This document shows, in pieces, positions 8,958-17,934 of a stretch of DNA of 64,000 nucleotides; positions within the stretch are counted from its first letter, which is position 1; every line of letters starts with the position of its first letter. A program made the translations under genes and the position numbers. The DNA lies in NCBI RefSeq assembly GCF_036231355.1, contig NZ_CP109496.1, positions 3,782,001 through 3,846,000 of the forward strand, given 5' to 3'. Origin of the DNA: Streptomyces sp. NBC_01431. Its GTDB lineage: Bacteria > Actinomycetota > Actinomycetes > Streptomycetales > Streptomycetaceae. Under the pieces are notes generated by a model, which saw nothing but the letters and a program-made list of their open reading frames with translations, had not been told where the DNA came from and made no database searches.

Positions 8958-9090
8958 CCCGCCCCGCCGGCACGGGCCGGGCCGGGGCAGGGCCCCAACA
9001 GGCTTGCGCGCGTGCGCTGTTGATGCGCCGCCTCCAGTGGGCATGCAATGGGCGAAGGCTCCTTGCGTCTGCCTACCCCGGGAGGGACCC

Positions 9091-9240
9091 ATGGCCGATT
9101 CGCCCAGGAACGACCCGCAGCAGGAAGCATCCGTGCCGCCGGCCGAGGTGCTCCGGCTGCCGCTGATCGGCGCGTGCGGCTGCGGCTCGGGCTGCGGCTG
9201 CGGCTGCCAGTCGGGCGCGCCGTGCCAGTGCGGCGGCTGA
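9091..9240 (+). CDS. Small Cys-rich peptide, metallothionein-like
   Basis: A 49-aa peptide. The ATG at 9091 is preceded by GGAGGG. The first 27 residues are plain and acidic; the tail packs seven Cys with Gly in CGCGSGCGCGC and PCQCGG. Closely spaced CxC pairs suggest soft-metal binding (Cu, Zn, Cd), as in metallothioneins, but no known family member was recognised. A strong terminator follows, and it lies 133 bases after phoU on the same strand. A Gly-rich structural role or a peptide that becomes modified are alternatives. Confidence 0.6.
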   Translation: MADSPRNDPQQEASVPPAEVLRLPLIGACGCGSGCGCGCQSGAPCQCGG

Positions 9241-9292
9241 CCGGACCGACAGTGCCGTACGGGAACGCGACCGGCGTCGCCGTACAGGCATG

Positions 9293-9326
9293 AAGGGGCC
9301 CCGTCCGATCAAGGACGGGGCCCCTT
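9293..9326. terminator. Bidirectional terminator
   Basis: Perfect 14-bp stem (9293-9306 with 9313-9326), 6-base loop, ending in TT; in the convergent gap between the Cys-rich peptide gene and the secreted protein gene. Confidence 0.85.
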
Positions 9327-9345
9327 CGCGGACCGGCACCCCGGG

Positions 9346-9765
9346 TCAGTTCACGGTGACGGTGACCGTCGGCGAGTAGACGTTGTCGTACTTGATCCGC
9401 AGCTCCTGCTTGCCCTTGTCATTGAGCTTGGCGTTCAGGGTGTAGGCGCTGCCCTTCTTGACCAGGGTGCTGGCCTGCAGGGTCGTCCAGTTGCTGCCCG
9501 TCTTGTGCTGGAGCACCAGCGTGCTGCCTATGGGCATGCCCTTGGTGCGGCCCGCGAACACCACCTTGCCGCCCGCATTCACCGTGGTCGGCGACACCTT
9601 CACGGTGATGGAGGCGCTCGGCTTCGACGCCGAGACGGACGGACTGGGCTTGGGGCTGGTCGCGGCGGAGGCGAAGGTGCCGGCGGCTCCGGCGGTCAGC
9701 AGGGCGGCGGACAGGGCACCGGCCGCGAACGTGCGGATGCAGCGGCTGCGCAGGGTGGCTTTCAC
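9346..9765 (-). CDS. Secreted protein, Ig-like/beta-sandwich, unknown role
   Basis: 139 aa. A signal peptide covers about 1-34 with an AxA-type cleavage site (TFASAAT). A short Ser/Pro/Lys linker follows, then one beta-strand-rich domain of about 85 residues (ITVKVSPTTVNAGGKVVFAG ... ELRIKYDNVYSP) that looks like bacterial Ig-like or Big_3-type repeats used outside the cell. No catalytic motif, no sortase signal, no Cys. The context (gpmA upstream on the same strand, own terminator) gives no functional clue. Confidence 0.65.
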   Translation of the reverse strand: MKATLRSRCIRTFAAGALSAALLTAGAAGTFASAATSPKPSPSVSASKPSASITVKVSPTTVNAGGKVVFAGRTKGMPIGSTLVLQHKTGSNWTTLQASTLVKKGSAYTLNAKLNDKGKQELRIKYDNVYSPTVTVTVN

Positions 9766-9902
9766 TTGGAACTCCCGTCTTGGCGGACTCCCCCGGATGA
9801 AACGCAGTTCACCATTTCAGGCGAAATGCGCCTTTCGAGGCTATCCGCACCAAGAAGGGTCGGCGACCGGAGCGTACCGAGTGGGTAACGGAGCGTAAAC
9901 CA

Positions 9903-9942
9903 AAGCCCCCTGTCGGGCGGAAATCCGCGGGACAGGGGGCTT
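9903..9942. terminator. Terminator after gpmA
   Basis: 12-bp stem (9903-9914 with 9931-9942), 16-base loop, directly downstream of the gpmA stop on the minus strand. Confidence 0.8.
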
Positions 9943-9965
9943 CGGCGTGACGGGGAGCTACCGGG

Positions 9966-10727
9966 CTACTTCTTCTTGCCCTGGTTCTTCACGGCCTCGA
10001 TCGCGGCGGCGGCCGCGTCCGGGTCCAGGTAGGTGCCGCCCGGCTTGACCGGCTTGAAGTCGGCGTCGAGCTCGTACACGAGCGGGATGCCGGTCGGGAT
10101 GTTCAGGCCCGCGATGTCGGCGTCGGAGATGCCGTCGAGGTGCTTGACCAGCGCGCGCAGCGAGTTGCCGTGCGCGGCGACCACGACGGTGCGGCCCGCG
10201 AGCAGGTCCGGGACGATGCCGTCGTACCAGTACGGCAGCATGCGGACGACGACGTCCTTGAGGCACTCGGTCCGCGGGCGCAGCTCCGGCGGGATCGTGG
10301 CGTAACGGGCGTCATCGCTCTGCGAGAACTCCGTGCCGTCCTCAAGCGCGGGCGGCGGGGTGTCGTACGAGCGGCGCCACAGCATGAACTGCTCCTCGCC
10401 GAACTCGGCGAGCGTCTGCGCCTTGTCCTTGCCCTGGAGCGCGCCGTAGTGGCGCTCGTTCAAGCGCCAGCTGCGGTGCACCGGGATCCAGTGGCGGTCC
10501 GCCGACTCCAGCGCGAGCTGGGCGGTGCGGATGGCGCGCTTCTGGAGGGAGGTGTGCAGCACGTCGGGGAGCAGGCCGGCGTCCTTGAGCAGCTCACCGC
10601 CGCGCGCCGCCTCCTTCTCACCCTTCGCGGTGAGGTTGACGTCCACCCACCCGGTGAACAGGTTCTTCTCGTTCCACTCGCTCTCGCCGTGGCGGAGCAG
10701 GATCAGCTTGTACGGTGCGTCGGCCAT
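9966..10727 (-). CDS. gpmA: 2,3-bisphosphoglycerate-dependent phosphoglycerate mutase
   Basis: Glycolytic enzyme of 253 aa that interconverts 3- and 2-phosphoglycerate through a phosphohistidine. The catalytic RHG motif is in LILLRHGESEWN (His near 14), the second His in VVVAAHGNSLRAL near 190, and the substrate loop is ERHYGALQGKDK. I start at the ATG at 10727 (MADAPYKL); an in-frame upstream ATG adds 11 unlikely residues. The C-terminal Lys-rich tail (VKNQGKKK) is common in actinobacterial dPGMs. Transcribed alone, divergent from an MFS gene. Confidence 0.95.
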   Translation of the reverse strand: MADAPYKLILLRHGESEWNEKNLFTGWVDVNLTAKGEKEAARGGELLKDAGLLPDVLHTSLQKRAIRTAQLALESADRHWIPVHRSWRLNERHYGALQGKDKAQTLAEFGEEQFMLWRRSYDTPPPALEDGTEFSQSDDARYATIPPELRPRTECLKDVVVRMLPYWYDGIVPDLLAGRTVVVAAHGNSLRALVKHLDGISDADIAGLNIPTGIPLVYELDADFKPVKPGGTYLDPDAAAAAIEAVKNQGKKK

Positions 10728-10794
10728 GCGCCCGAGCCTAATCGACGTTTCGGCGCCCACGCGCGCGTGGGGACCTGGGCCCCGGGCCGTCTCG

Positions 10795-10813
10795 ATTGAC
10801 GGACGCCGTCAAT
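10795..10813. promoter_or_regulatory. Operator-like palindrome in the gpmA/MFS divergent region
   Basis: Perfect 8-bp arms, ATTGACGG-ACG-CCGTCAAT, 67 bases before gpmA and 114 before the MFS gene. The size fits a TetR/MarR-type operator; no regulator gene is adjacent. Confidence 0.45.
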
Positions 10814-10927
10814 TCGGTGGCCCCCGGGACAGGCCCACTTGTAACGTGCGGACATCGCTAGCACCACTTACACGAGCCTGCCCGCCGGAACCGTGTCCGG
10901 GCCGGCCGCACTCCCGGGGGAAGCCAC

Positions 10928-12295
10928 ATGTCCGTCGCCAGTCTCAGGCGCGCCGCACGAGAATCCGTTTCCGGTCTGCCGCGGGAGTTCTGGTGGCTGT
11001 GGACCAGCACCCTGATCAACCGGCTCGGGGCCTTCGTCGCCACGTTCATGGCGCTCTACCTCACCCTGGACCGGGGCTATTCGGCGTCGTACGCGGGGCT
11101 CGTGGCCTCGCTGCACGGGCTCGGCGGAGTCGTCTCGTCCATCGGCGCGGGCATCATGACCGACCGGCTCGGCCGCCGGCCCACCCTGGTCATCGCCCAG
11201 ACCTCGACGGCCCTGTCCGTCGCGCTGCTCGGCTTCATGACCGATCCGGCGGCGATCGCGGGCGTCGCCTTCCTCGTCGGCATGGCCAGCAACGCCTCCC
11301 GGCCCGCCGTGCAGGCGATGATGGCGGACATCGTGAAGCCCGAGGACCGCGTCCGCGCGTTCTCCCTCAACTACTGGGCGATCAACCTCGGTTTCGCCGT
11401 CTCCTCGATGACGGCGGGCTTCATCGCCCAGTACAGCTATCTGGCGGGCTTCCTGGGCGAAGCAACGCTGACGCTGGTCTGCGCGATCGTGGTCTTCCTC
11501 AAGCTCCCCGAGTCCCGGCCGCGACAGACCGCGGTGGAGAAGGCCGCCGAGCCGCACATCGGCATCACCACGGTGCTGCGCGACGGCCGCTTCATGGGCG
11601 TGGTCGGCCTGTCCTTCCTCATCTCCCTTATTTTCCAGCAGGGTTACGTGGGCCTGCCGGTCGCGATGGGCACCGACGGCTTCTCCAGCGCCGACTTCGG
11701 CCTGGCGATCGCGGTCAACGGCATCCTCATCGTGGCCGTCCAGATCCCGGTCACCCGCTACCTCCAGCACCGCGACCCGCGCCGCCTGCTGATCGTCTCG
11801 GCGCTGCTCGCGGGCTACGGCTTCGGCCTGACGGCGTTCGCGGGGTCGGTCGCGGTGTACGCCCTGACGATCTGTGTCTGGACCCTGGCGGAAATCGTCA
11901 ACGCCCCTACCCAGACCGGCCTGGTGGTCCGCCTCTCGCCCGTCCACGGCCGCGGCCGCTACCAGGGCGTCTACACGATGTCCTGGTCGGTGGCGGCGCT
12001 GATCGCACCGCTGATGTCCGGTTACGTCATCGACCACTACGGGCCGGACTGGCTCTGGAGCATGTGCGCGGTGCTGGGAACGGCGACGGCGGTGGGGTAC
12101 TGGGCGCTGATGCGGGGGCTGCCGGCGGAGGGGGCGGAGGCGGGCGCCGGGGCCCGCCCCGGTGCCGGTCTCGACCGGCGCGCTGTACGGCGCACGCCCG
12201 TCGATCCTCACCGGGCCGCCCAGGGCCGAACGGTTCCACCAGCGGGTCGCTCCGTTCCGCAGGAGGAGGCGGACACGTCGCGCCGTCAGATGTAA
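10928..12295 (+). CDS. MFS transporter (DHA1-type efflux family)
   Basis: 455-aa inner-membrane transporter with about 12 hydrophobic helices. The MFS signature loop between helices 2 and 3 reads GAGIMTDRLGRRP; the equivalent in the second half is weak. Helices 1-6 and 7-12 are split by a charged loop near 195-215 (PESRPRQTAVEKAAEP). The last 50 residues are hydrophilic and Arg/Gly-rich. Substrate is not predictable; relatives export drugs or metabolites. Unrelated to gpmA in function, but shares its promoter region with a palindrome. Confidence 0.85.
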   Translation: MSVASLRRAARESVSGLPREFWWLWTSTLINRLGAFVATFMALYLTLDRGYSASYAGLVASLHGLGGVVSSIGAGIMTDRLGRRPTLVIAQTSTALSVALLGFMTDPAAIAGVAFLVGMASNASRPAVQAMMADIVKPEDRVRAFSLNYWAINLGFAVSSMTAGFIAQYSYLAGFLGEATLTLVCAIVVFLKLPESRPRQTAVEKAAEPHIGITTVLRDGRFMGVVGLSFLISLIFQQGYVGLPVAMGTDGFSSADFGLAIAVNGILIVAVQIPVTRYLQHRDPRRLLIVSALLAGYGFGLTAFAGSVAVYALTICVWTLAEIVNAPTQTGLVVRLSPVHGRGRYQGVYTMSWSVAALIAPLMSGYVIDHYGPDWLWSMCAVLGTATAVGYWALMRGLPAEGAEAGAGARPGAGLDRRAVRRTPVDPHRAAQGRTVPPAGRSVPQEEADTSRRQM

Positions 12296-12937
12296 GAGAT
12301 CAAATGGCGCGTGACGGATTATCAATGCAGGTGGCCGAAGACGGAATGATCGCCACCGGCCAACTTCCTTTTTGTGCAATGGTTTCCTGTCGGTTAAGTC
12401 ACAGGTGCACACAGGGGTCCGTGAGTTGACCGCCACGAGGCTTCCCGGGCAATCTGGACGAGCCGGCGAAGAAGCCGGGAACCCGGGTGAGCCCGGGTTC
12501 TGTGCGCTGGTCCCGCCTACGTGCCCTTGAGCGCTGTGCATCTGTTCCGGTCCGATCCAACAATCCGCTGGAAGCCACGGAACGCAAAGGGAGACTTTCT
12601 TCCCGTCGTCTGCACGAAGGAGGTTGCATGTAAGCACTTTCAGACACCATCGCCGAACGGCGGGGCAACCCACCGTCTCGGCCGGGACAACGTCCTTGAT
12701 CGCCTGGCGGTGCTCGGAACATCGACACCACGGGGCGAAGGACCGACATCCCGACGCTCATTCGGAGTCGCCCGCGGGCTCTGGCCGCAAGCCGAAACCC
12801 GCAGGCCGAACCCCTACCAGGTCAAGCCGCTACGGCTTCACCTGAGCGAGGTACCTGGTCCGACCGACCAGTCAACCGAATGACCGGATCAAAACCGGGC
12901 GACACAAGGCCGTCCGGCTGGTGCTGAAAGGGACGAC
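12296..12937. other. Low-GC non-coding stretch, possible structured leader RNA
   Basis: 642 bases without a convincing gene. Hand counts of three 60-base rows give 50-58% GC against roughly 70% around. It holds a perfect 9-bp hairpin (GAACCCGGG-TGAG-CCCGGGTTC, 12479-12500) and an isolated strong site AAGGAGG (12617-12623) followed almost at once by ATG TAA. The stretch from about 12640 to 12860 has many short G/C blocks (CGGCGGGGCAACCCACCG, GGGGCGAAGG) able to pair, as in riboswitches, but I could not match it to a known class. It may be the leader of the 97-aa gene at 12938. Confidence 0.4.
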
Positions 12938-13231
12938 GTGGGCGCGCTACTCGATTACATCGTCAATATCCTGGTCAACGGAGTTCACCCGGTGCTGATC
13001 GGCCTGGATTCCGTGCGGTGGGTTAGGGAGGGTTGGAAACTCTTCTTCTCCACCAAGAACAGCAAGGGTGCCACCGAATCCCCCGAGGAGAAACCGGCCT
13101 CGGTGAACCCGGAAGCGGAGCAAATGGAGAGGGTGACCACGGTTGCCGTCACCGACACTCCGGGCGAAGAGGGGGACGACGTGAGGATCGTGATCACGTT
13201 GTCGCGGGGTCGTGGCAGGAAGAACACCTAG
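12938..13231 (+). CDS. Hypothetical small protein, not recognised
   Basis: 97 aa from a GTG with AAAGG upstream. Residues 1-35 are amphipathic or hydrophobic (LLDYIVNILVNGVHPVLIGL) and could lie on or in a membrane, followed by a Lys/Glu/Pro-rich hydrophilic middle and a C-terminal beta-like part (RIVITLSRGRGRKN). Base composition is unusually low in GC (about 53% in the row from 13021), unlike all neighbours, and codons such as TCT, TTC and AAT reflect that. This suggests recent acquisition. A coding role is plausible but unproven. Confidence 0.45.
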   Translation: MGALLDYIVNILVNGVHPVLIGLDSVRWVREGWKLFFSTKNSKGATESPEEKPASVNPEAEQMERVTTVAVTDTPGEEGDDVRIVITLSRGRGRKNT

Positions 13232-13382
13232 ACCTTCGTGCTGAAACACGGCGATTGATCACGGTGTAGCTCGTCCTGTCAGTGCCCCGGGGGACAGAAA
13301 GGCCCGGATGCTCGCCGCACCCACCGGCGAACACCCGGGCCTCCTGCTTGCCACCGTTTCAAGGCCCGGGCAGCCTACGGGC

Positions 13383-13874
13383 TCAGCCCTCCGCGTTCCG
13401 GGTCAGGTGGGCGAACGCGTCGAGGTTCCGCGTCGACTCCCCCCGCGACACCCGCCACGCGTACTCCCGCCGGATCGCCGAGGCGAACCCCAACTCCAGC
13501 AGGGTGTTGAAGGAACCGTCCGCCTCCTCCAACACGACTCCGAGCAGCCGGTCGATCTCCTTCGCCGAGACGGAGGACAGCGGAAGGCGCCCCGCGAGGT
13601 ACACGTCTCCGAGCCGGTCGACCGCGTAACTCACCCCGTACAGACGGAGGTTGCGCTCAAGGAGCCAGCGGTGCACGACCGGTTCGTTCTCGTCGGGGTG
13701 GCGCACGACGAAGGCGTTCACCGACAGGGAGTGGCGGCCGACCCGCAGCGAGCAGGTGGTGGAGAGCTTGCGCGTGCCCGGCAGGGTCACGACATACGTT
13801 CCGGGCTCCGGGGACTCCCAGGAGAGCTCCGCGTCCTTGAGGGCCTCTTCGATGACCTGCCGCACGTCAGCCAT
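13383..13874 (-). CDS. YbjN domain-containing protein
   Basis: 163 aa, cytoplasmic. It begins MADVRQVIEEALKDAELSWE and contains the alternating strand-helix pattern of YbjN / type III secretion chaperone-like folds (YVVTLPGTRKLSTTCSL, LSVNAFVVRHPDENEPVVHR, YLAGRLPLSSVSAKEIDRLL). The family is conserved in actinobacteria next to mshA, as here (85 bases away, same strand), but its role is not established; in E. coli YbjN affects stress and motility. No active-site residues are apparent. Confidence 0.8.
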   Translation of the reverse strand: MADVRQVIEEALKDAELSWESPEPGTYVVTLPGTRKLSTTCSLRVGRHSLSVNAFVVRHPDENEPVVHRWLLERNLRLYGVSYAVDRLGDVYLAGRLPLSSVSAKEIDRLLGVVLEEADGSFNTLLELGFASAIRREYAWRVSRGESTRNLDAFAHLTRNAEG

Positions 13875-13958
13875 GCCGCGAGCCTACGCGAACCACCCTC
13901 GCACGAGCCCCCGCAGCGGCGCCGAAGCCCCGGCCCGGGACGGACAGGGACGGGCGGC

Positions 13959-15302
13959 TCACCCGTGCCGGGCCCGCACCCTGCGCCGGTGGTCCTGCAT
14001 GGCCGCCGTGTACACGTCCGCCGTCGCCGACGCCGCCGTCCCCCAGCCGAAGGACTGCGCGTGCCGCGCGGCCGCGTCGCCCATGCGCTGCACCAGCGCG
14101 GGGTCCTGGACGAAGCGGCGCAGCGCCGTCGCGTAGTCCTTCGGGTCGTGGCCCTGCACCAGGAAGCCCGTCGATCCGTCCCGAACCGCGACCGGAAGCC
14201 CGCCGACCGATGCCGCGACCACCGGGGTTCCGGCCGCCTGCGCCTCGATGGCGACAAGACCGAACGATTCGCTGTACGACGGCATGACCAGCACGGACGC
14301 CGCCCGGAACCAGTCCGCCAGGCAGTCCTGCCCGACGGGGGGTTTGAACCGTACGACGTCACTGATGCCGAGCCGGGCCGCCAGCTTCTGGAGTCCCTCC
14401 GGCTTCGCCAGGCCGCTGCCGCTCGGGCCGCCCACGATCGGCACGATCATCCGCGAGCGCAGCGAAGGGTCCCGCTCCAGCAGGTCCGCCGCCGCGCGCA
14501 GCAGTATGTCGGGGGCCTTCAGCGGCTGGATGCGGCCCGCGAAGACGGGGATGAACGCGTCCCGGGGCAGCCCGAGCCGGGCCCGCGCCGCCGTCCTTCC
14601 GTCCGCCGGGCGGAACCGGTCCAGGTTCACCCCGGGGTGGACGACGGCGACCTTGCCGGGGTCGGCTTCGTAGAAGCGGACGAGTTCGTCGGCCTCCTCG
14701 GCGGTGTTCGCGATGAGCCGGTCCGCCGCGTTCACGATCTGCGTCTCGCCGATGACGCGCGCGGCGGGCTCGGGGGTGTCGCCCTCGGCGAGCGCCGCGT
14801 TCTTGACCTTGGCCATGGTGTGCATGGCGTGGACGAGCGGCACGCCCCAGCGCTCGGCGGCGAGCCAGCCGACGTGGCCGGAGAGCCAGTAGTGGGAGTG
14901 GACCAGGTCGTAGTGGCCGGGCCGGTGCCCCGCCCACGCCTGCATCACCCCGTGCGTGAAAGCGCACAGCTGGGCCGGCAGTTCCTCCTTCGCGAGGCCC
15001 TCGTACGGACCCGCGTCGATGTGCCGCACCAGTACGCCGGGCGACATCTCCACCGTCGGCGCGAGCCCGCCGGTGGTGGCCCGCGTGAAGATCTCGACCT
15101 CGATGTTGATCGCGGCGAGCCGCTTGGCGAGCTCGACGATGTACACGTTCATGCCGCCCGCGTCGCCCGTCCCCGGCTGGTGCAGCGGGGAGGTGTGCAC
15201 GCTGAGCATGGCCACCCGGCGCGGTTTGCGGTGGCCGCCGGGAAGCCGGAGCCTGGGCGGCCCCGCCAGGGTGCCGGCGAACCGGGACACGTACTGGCTC
15301 AC
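13959..15302 (-). CDS. mshA: D-inositol-3-phosphate glycosyltransferase (mycothiol step 1)
   Basis: GT4 glycosyltransferase of 447 aa. It transfers GlcNAc from UDP-GlcNAc to inositol 3-phosphate, opening mycothiol synthesis. The N-terminal domain holds HTSPLHQPGTGDAGGMNVY, the family signature that binds inositol phosphate; the C-terminal domain has GRIQPLKAPDILLRA and the nucleotide-sugar motif PSYSESFGLVAIEAQAAGTPV with the EX7E pair. I chose the GTG at 15302 because GAGGAGG lies just upstream; the frame stays open a further 90 bases. The last pathway enzyme, MshD, is encoded at 45877. Confidence 0.93.
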   Translation of the reverse strand: MSQYVSRFAGTLAGPPRLRLPGGHRKPRRVAMLSVHTSPLHQPGTGDAGGMNVYIVELAKRLAAINIEVEIFTRATTGGLAPTVEMSPGVLVRHIDAGPYEGLAKEELPAQLCAFTHGVMQAWAGHRPGHYDLVHSHYWLSGHVGWLAAERWGVPLVHAMHTMAKVKNAALAEGDTPEPAARVIGETQIVNAADRLIANTAEEADELVRFYEADPGKVAVVHPGVNLDRFRPADGRTAARARLGLPRDAFIPVFAGRIQPLKAPDILLRAAADLLERDPSLRSRMIVPIVGGPSGSGLAKPEGLQKLAARLGISDVVRFKPPVGQDCLADWFRAASVLVMPSYSESFGLVAIEAQAAGTPVVAASVGGLPVAVRDGSTGFLVQGHDPKDYATALRRFVQDPALVQRMGDAAARHAQSFGWGTAASATADVYTAAMQDHRRRVRARHG

Positions 15303-15556
15303 GTCGAGGTCCTCCTCGGCTCGGGGCACTGCCTGAACCCGGAACGGGTCTGCCCCTGCGGACGCCCCCTCCGGAGACGGGCATGCCGACACGCCCCTCC
15401 ACAGCCCCGAACACCGGAATTCGACCTTTCATTTCCACTTTGCCAAAAAGTTGCCGGACACGGTCGCCCCGGAACCGGCGCCCGGCACCCCGCCGAAGCG
15501 GGGCGGCGCCCTCCGCCTGCGCCCGGAGCCGCCGCCGCCCCGCCTACCCTCGTCGT

Positions 15557-16354
15557 ATGGCTCCACCCGCCCCACCCGCGAAGCGCCCCGTCGGCACCGT
15601 CACCCGCGGCACCACCAACCCGAACCGGCTGCGCCGCATGGACCGCTGGATCGCCGACGCGCACGGGGCCGCGCTGCGCCGCTCGGACGCCCCCGTCGCC
15701 GTCGACCTCGGATACGGCGCCGCTCCCTGGACCGCGGTGGAACTGCTCCAGCGGCTGCGCGCCGCGGCCCCGGCCGTCTCGGTGGTCGGCATCGAGATCG
15801 AGCCGGCCCGGGTCGCCGCCGCCAAGCCGTACGAGCGCGAGGGCCTCACCTTCCGGCACGGCGGCTTCGAGGTGCCGCTGGCCGAGCCGCCGATGCTGAT
15901 CCGCGCGGCGAACGTACTGCGCCAGTACGACGAGGCCGAGGTGGCCGCCGTCTGGGCCCGGCTGTGTGCGCGGCTCGCGCCCGGCGGGCTGCTCGTGGAG
16001 GGCACCTGCGACGAGATCGGCCGCCGCCACGTGTGGGTCGCCCTCGACCGCTCCGGGCCGCGCACGGTGACCTTCGCGACCCGGCTCGGCTCCCTGGAAC
16101 GCCCCTCCGACCTCGCCGAACGTCTGCCCAAGGCGCTGATCCACCGCAACGTCCCGGGCGAGGCGGTGCACGCCTTCCTGCGCGATTTCGACCGGGCGTG
16201 GGCGGCGGCGGCCCCGTATGCCTCGCTCGGCGCACGGCAGCGGTGGATCAAGGCGGTACGTGAGCTGTCGGCCGACTGGCCGCTCGCGGACGGCGTACGA
16301 CGCTGGCGGCAGGGCGAGGTCACGGTCAACTGGGCGGCGCTGGCGCCCAGTTGA
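15557..16354 (+). CDS. Class I SAM-dependent methyltransferase
   Basis: 265 aa. Motif I, VAVDLGYGAAPWTAVEL, is a glycine-rich SAM loop near 48-64; motif II, VVGIEIEPARV, carries the acidic residue that binds the SAM ribose. A further signature, LAPGGLLVEGTCDEIGRRHVW, follows near 150. The start at 15557 gives MAPPAPPAKR; the frame is open upstream but unlike the family. Its substrate is unknown. It is divergent from mshA with a 254-base intergenic region and is conserved beside it in Streptomyces, so far without a known link. Confidence 0.8.
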   Translation: MAPPAPPAKRPVGTVTRGTTNPNRLRRMDRWIADAHGAALRRSDAPVAVDLGYGAAPWTAVELLQRLRAAAPAVSVVGIEIEPARVAAAKPYEREGLTFRHGGFEVPLAEPPMLIRAANVLRQYDEAEVAAVWARLCARLAPGGLLVEGTCDEIGRRHVWVALDRSGPRTVTFATRLGSLERPSDLAERLPKALIHRNVPGEAVHAFLRDFDRAWAAAAPYASLGARQRWIKAVRELSADWPLADGVRRWRQGEVTVNWAALAPS

Positions 16355-16610
16355 GGCCGCCAACGGCGCTGACCCACGGGTTCGCGGACCGGGTGCCGGA
16401 TGCCTTGTGGGTGAACTCCGGTCCCCTGGGGAACGCGCGGCGCACGATGTTCGTCCCACACAGGGGGATGTGACCCGTCAGGTGCCGTGTGCCCCTGTCG
16501 TTTTGACGGAGGCCGTGGCAGCATCGCCGCATCGGCAGGATGTTACTGACGGTAAATCACATTCGAATGATCCGGTGTGGGGCCGGGGTTGGCCGGAGGG
16601 GGAGTTTTCA

Positions 16611-17678
16611 GTGCCGAAGAAGCGCCGTTTGGCGGCCGCGATCACCTTGGTGTGCGCGTTGACCGTGTTGGCCGCGCCGGGCACGGCGTTCGCCGACCCC
16701 GCGCCCACGCCGTCGACCGGGACGCCGGGGCTGCCGGGACAGCCTCGGACGCTTGACGAGGTCGGCAAGCAGATAGACGAGCTGTACCGGCAGGCGGCCG
16801 TGGCAACCGACGCGTACAACCTCGCCGAGGAGCAGACCAAGGAGCAGTCCGCGCAGATCGTGCGGCTGGCCCAGCAGATCGTGCAGGGCCAGGAGAAGAT
16901 CAAGCGTCTGAAGGACCGGGCGGGCGCCACCGCGCGGATGCAGTACCGCAACGGCGGCCTGCCACCCGGCGCGCAGTTGCTGCTCAGCGGCGACCCCGAC
17001 TCCTTCCTCGACGGCGCGAACCGGCTTCGCCAGGGCCAGCAGGCGGCCCAGGGGCTGCTGGCCGAACTGAACAGGACCCAGGCCGACTTGGCGGCGTACA
17101 GCAAGGACGCCACCGCCCAGTGGAAGAACCTGGAGGCCAACCGGGTCAAGAAGGAAGCCGCGAAGAAGGACATAACCGAGAAGATCGCGGCGGCCGAGAA
17201 GATCCAGTCCCAGCTCAAGGAGCAGGAGCGCCAGCGCCTGGCCGAGCTGGAGCAGAAGAGGGAGTTCGACTCGCAGACGGCCTGGCTGAGCACGGGCGTC
17301 CTGAAGGACATCAGCAGCAGCGCGAGCGAGCAGGGCAAGAAGGCCGTGAAGTTCGCCACCGACCAGATCGGCAAGGCATACGTCTGGGGCGCCGCGGGCC
17401 CGGACACCTTCGACTGCTCGGGACTGACCTCCCAGGCCTGGCTCGCCGCGGGCCACCCGATCCCGCGCACCTCGCAGGAGCAGTGGGCGCAGCTGCCGCA
17501 CGTCGCCATCAAGGACATGCGCCCCGGCGACCTGATCATCTACTTCGCCGACGCCACTCACGTGGGGATGTACATCGGCGACGGAGCGATCGTGCACTCG
17601 CCGCGTCCGGGCCGGACCGTGACGATCACCGGCGCCGGTTCCATGCCGATACTCGGCGTCGTCCGGCCGGACAACTAG
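16611..17678 (+). CDS. Secreted NlpC/P60 peptidoglycan endopeptidase
   Basis: 355 aa, exported. The GTG at 16611 follows GGAGGGGGAG; the signal peptide ends near AFADPAP. A long coiled coil runs from about 45 to 230 (DEVGKQIDELYRQ ... EQERQRLAELEQKREF), as in RipA-type enzymes. The C-terminal NlpC/P60 domain has the catalytic Cys in TFDCSGLTSQAW, the His in ADATHVGMYIGDG and the third residue His in AIVHSPRPG. It should cut the D-Glu to mDAP bond in the cell wall during growth or spore germination. The 5' region has no clear riboswitch. Confidence 0.92.
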   Translation: MPKKRRLAAAITLVCALTVLAAPGTAFADPAPTPSTGTPGLPGQPRTLDEVGKQIDELYRQAAVATDAYNLAEEQTKEQSAQIVRLAQQIVQGQEKIKRLKDRAGATARMQYRNGGLPPGAQLLLSGDPDSFLDGANRLRQGQQAAQGLLAELNRTQADLAAYSKDATAQWKNLEANRVKKEAAKKDITEKIAAAEKIQSQLKEQERQRLAELEQKREFDSQTAWLSTGVLKDISSSASEQGKKAVKFATDQIGKAYVWGAAGPDTFDCSGLTSQAWLAAGHPIPRTSQEQWAQLPHVAIKDMRPGDLIIYFADATHVGMYIGDGAIVHSPRPGRTVTITGAGSMPILGVVRPDN

Positions 17679-17934
17679 GCGAACAGCCAGGCGGGCACGG
17701 CAAGCGGGACAAAGCGGGCCGGATGGGTAAGCCGGGCGCGTAATGAGGGCACCTGCGCCGCGTACGGCCGGGCATCGCGGGGGCGACCGATCGGGCAGGG
17801 AGCAACTTCCTGAGGCCTGGACAAATCGGGCATGCGGCATATGCCAACCGCCTTGTGCCCGATCAGCCGCCGTACGCCATTCCGCCGCGCCCGCGGATGA
17901 CGCTAGGGTCCCGGCTGGTGGGGTGCCGACCGGC

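Noticed and set aside
12624..12845. TTG-started 73-codon ORF after AAGGAGG
   Set aside because: The RBS touches the TTG with no spacer, and codon positions show no coding bias.
12600..12880. c-di-AMP (ydaO) riboswitch before the orphan gene
   Set aside because: The blocks CGGGGCAACC and GGGGCGAAGG recall parts of that motif, but the diagnostic GAACCCGTCAGCTAAC-type end is absent and the downstream gene is not a cell-wall hydrolase.
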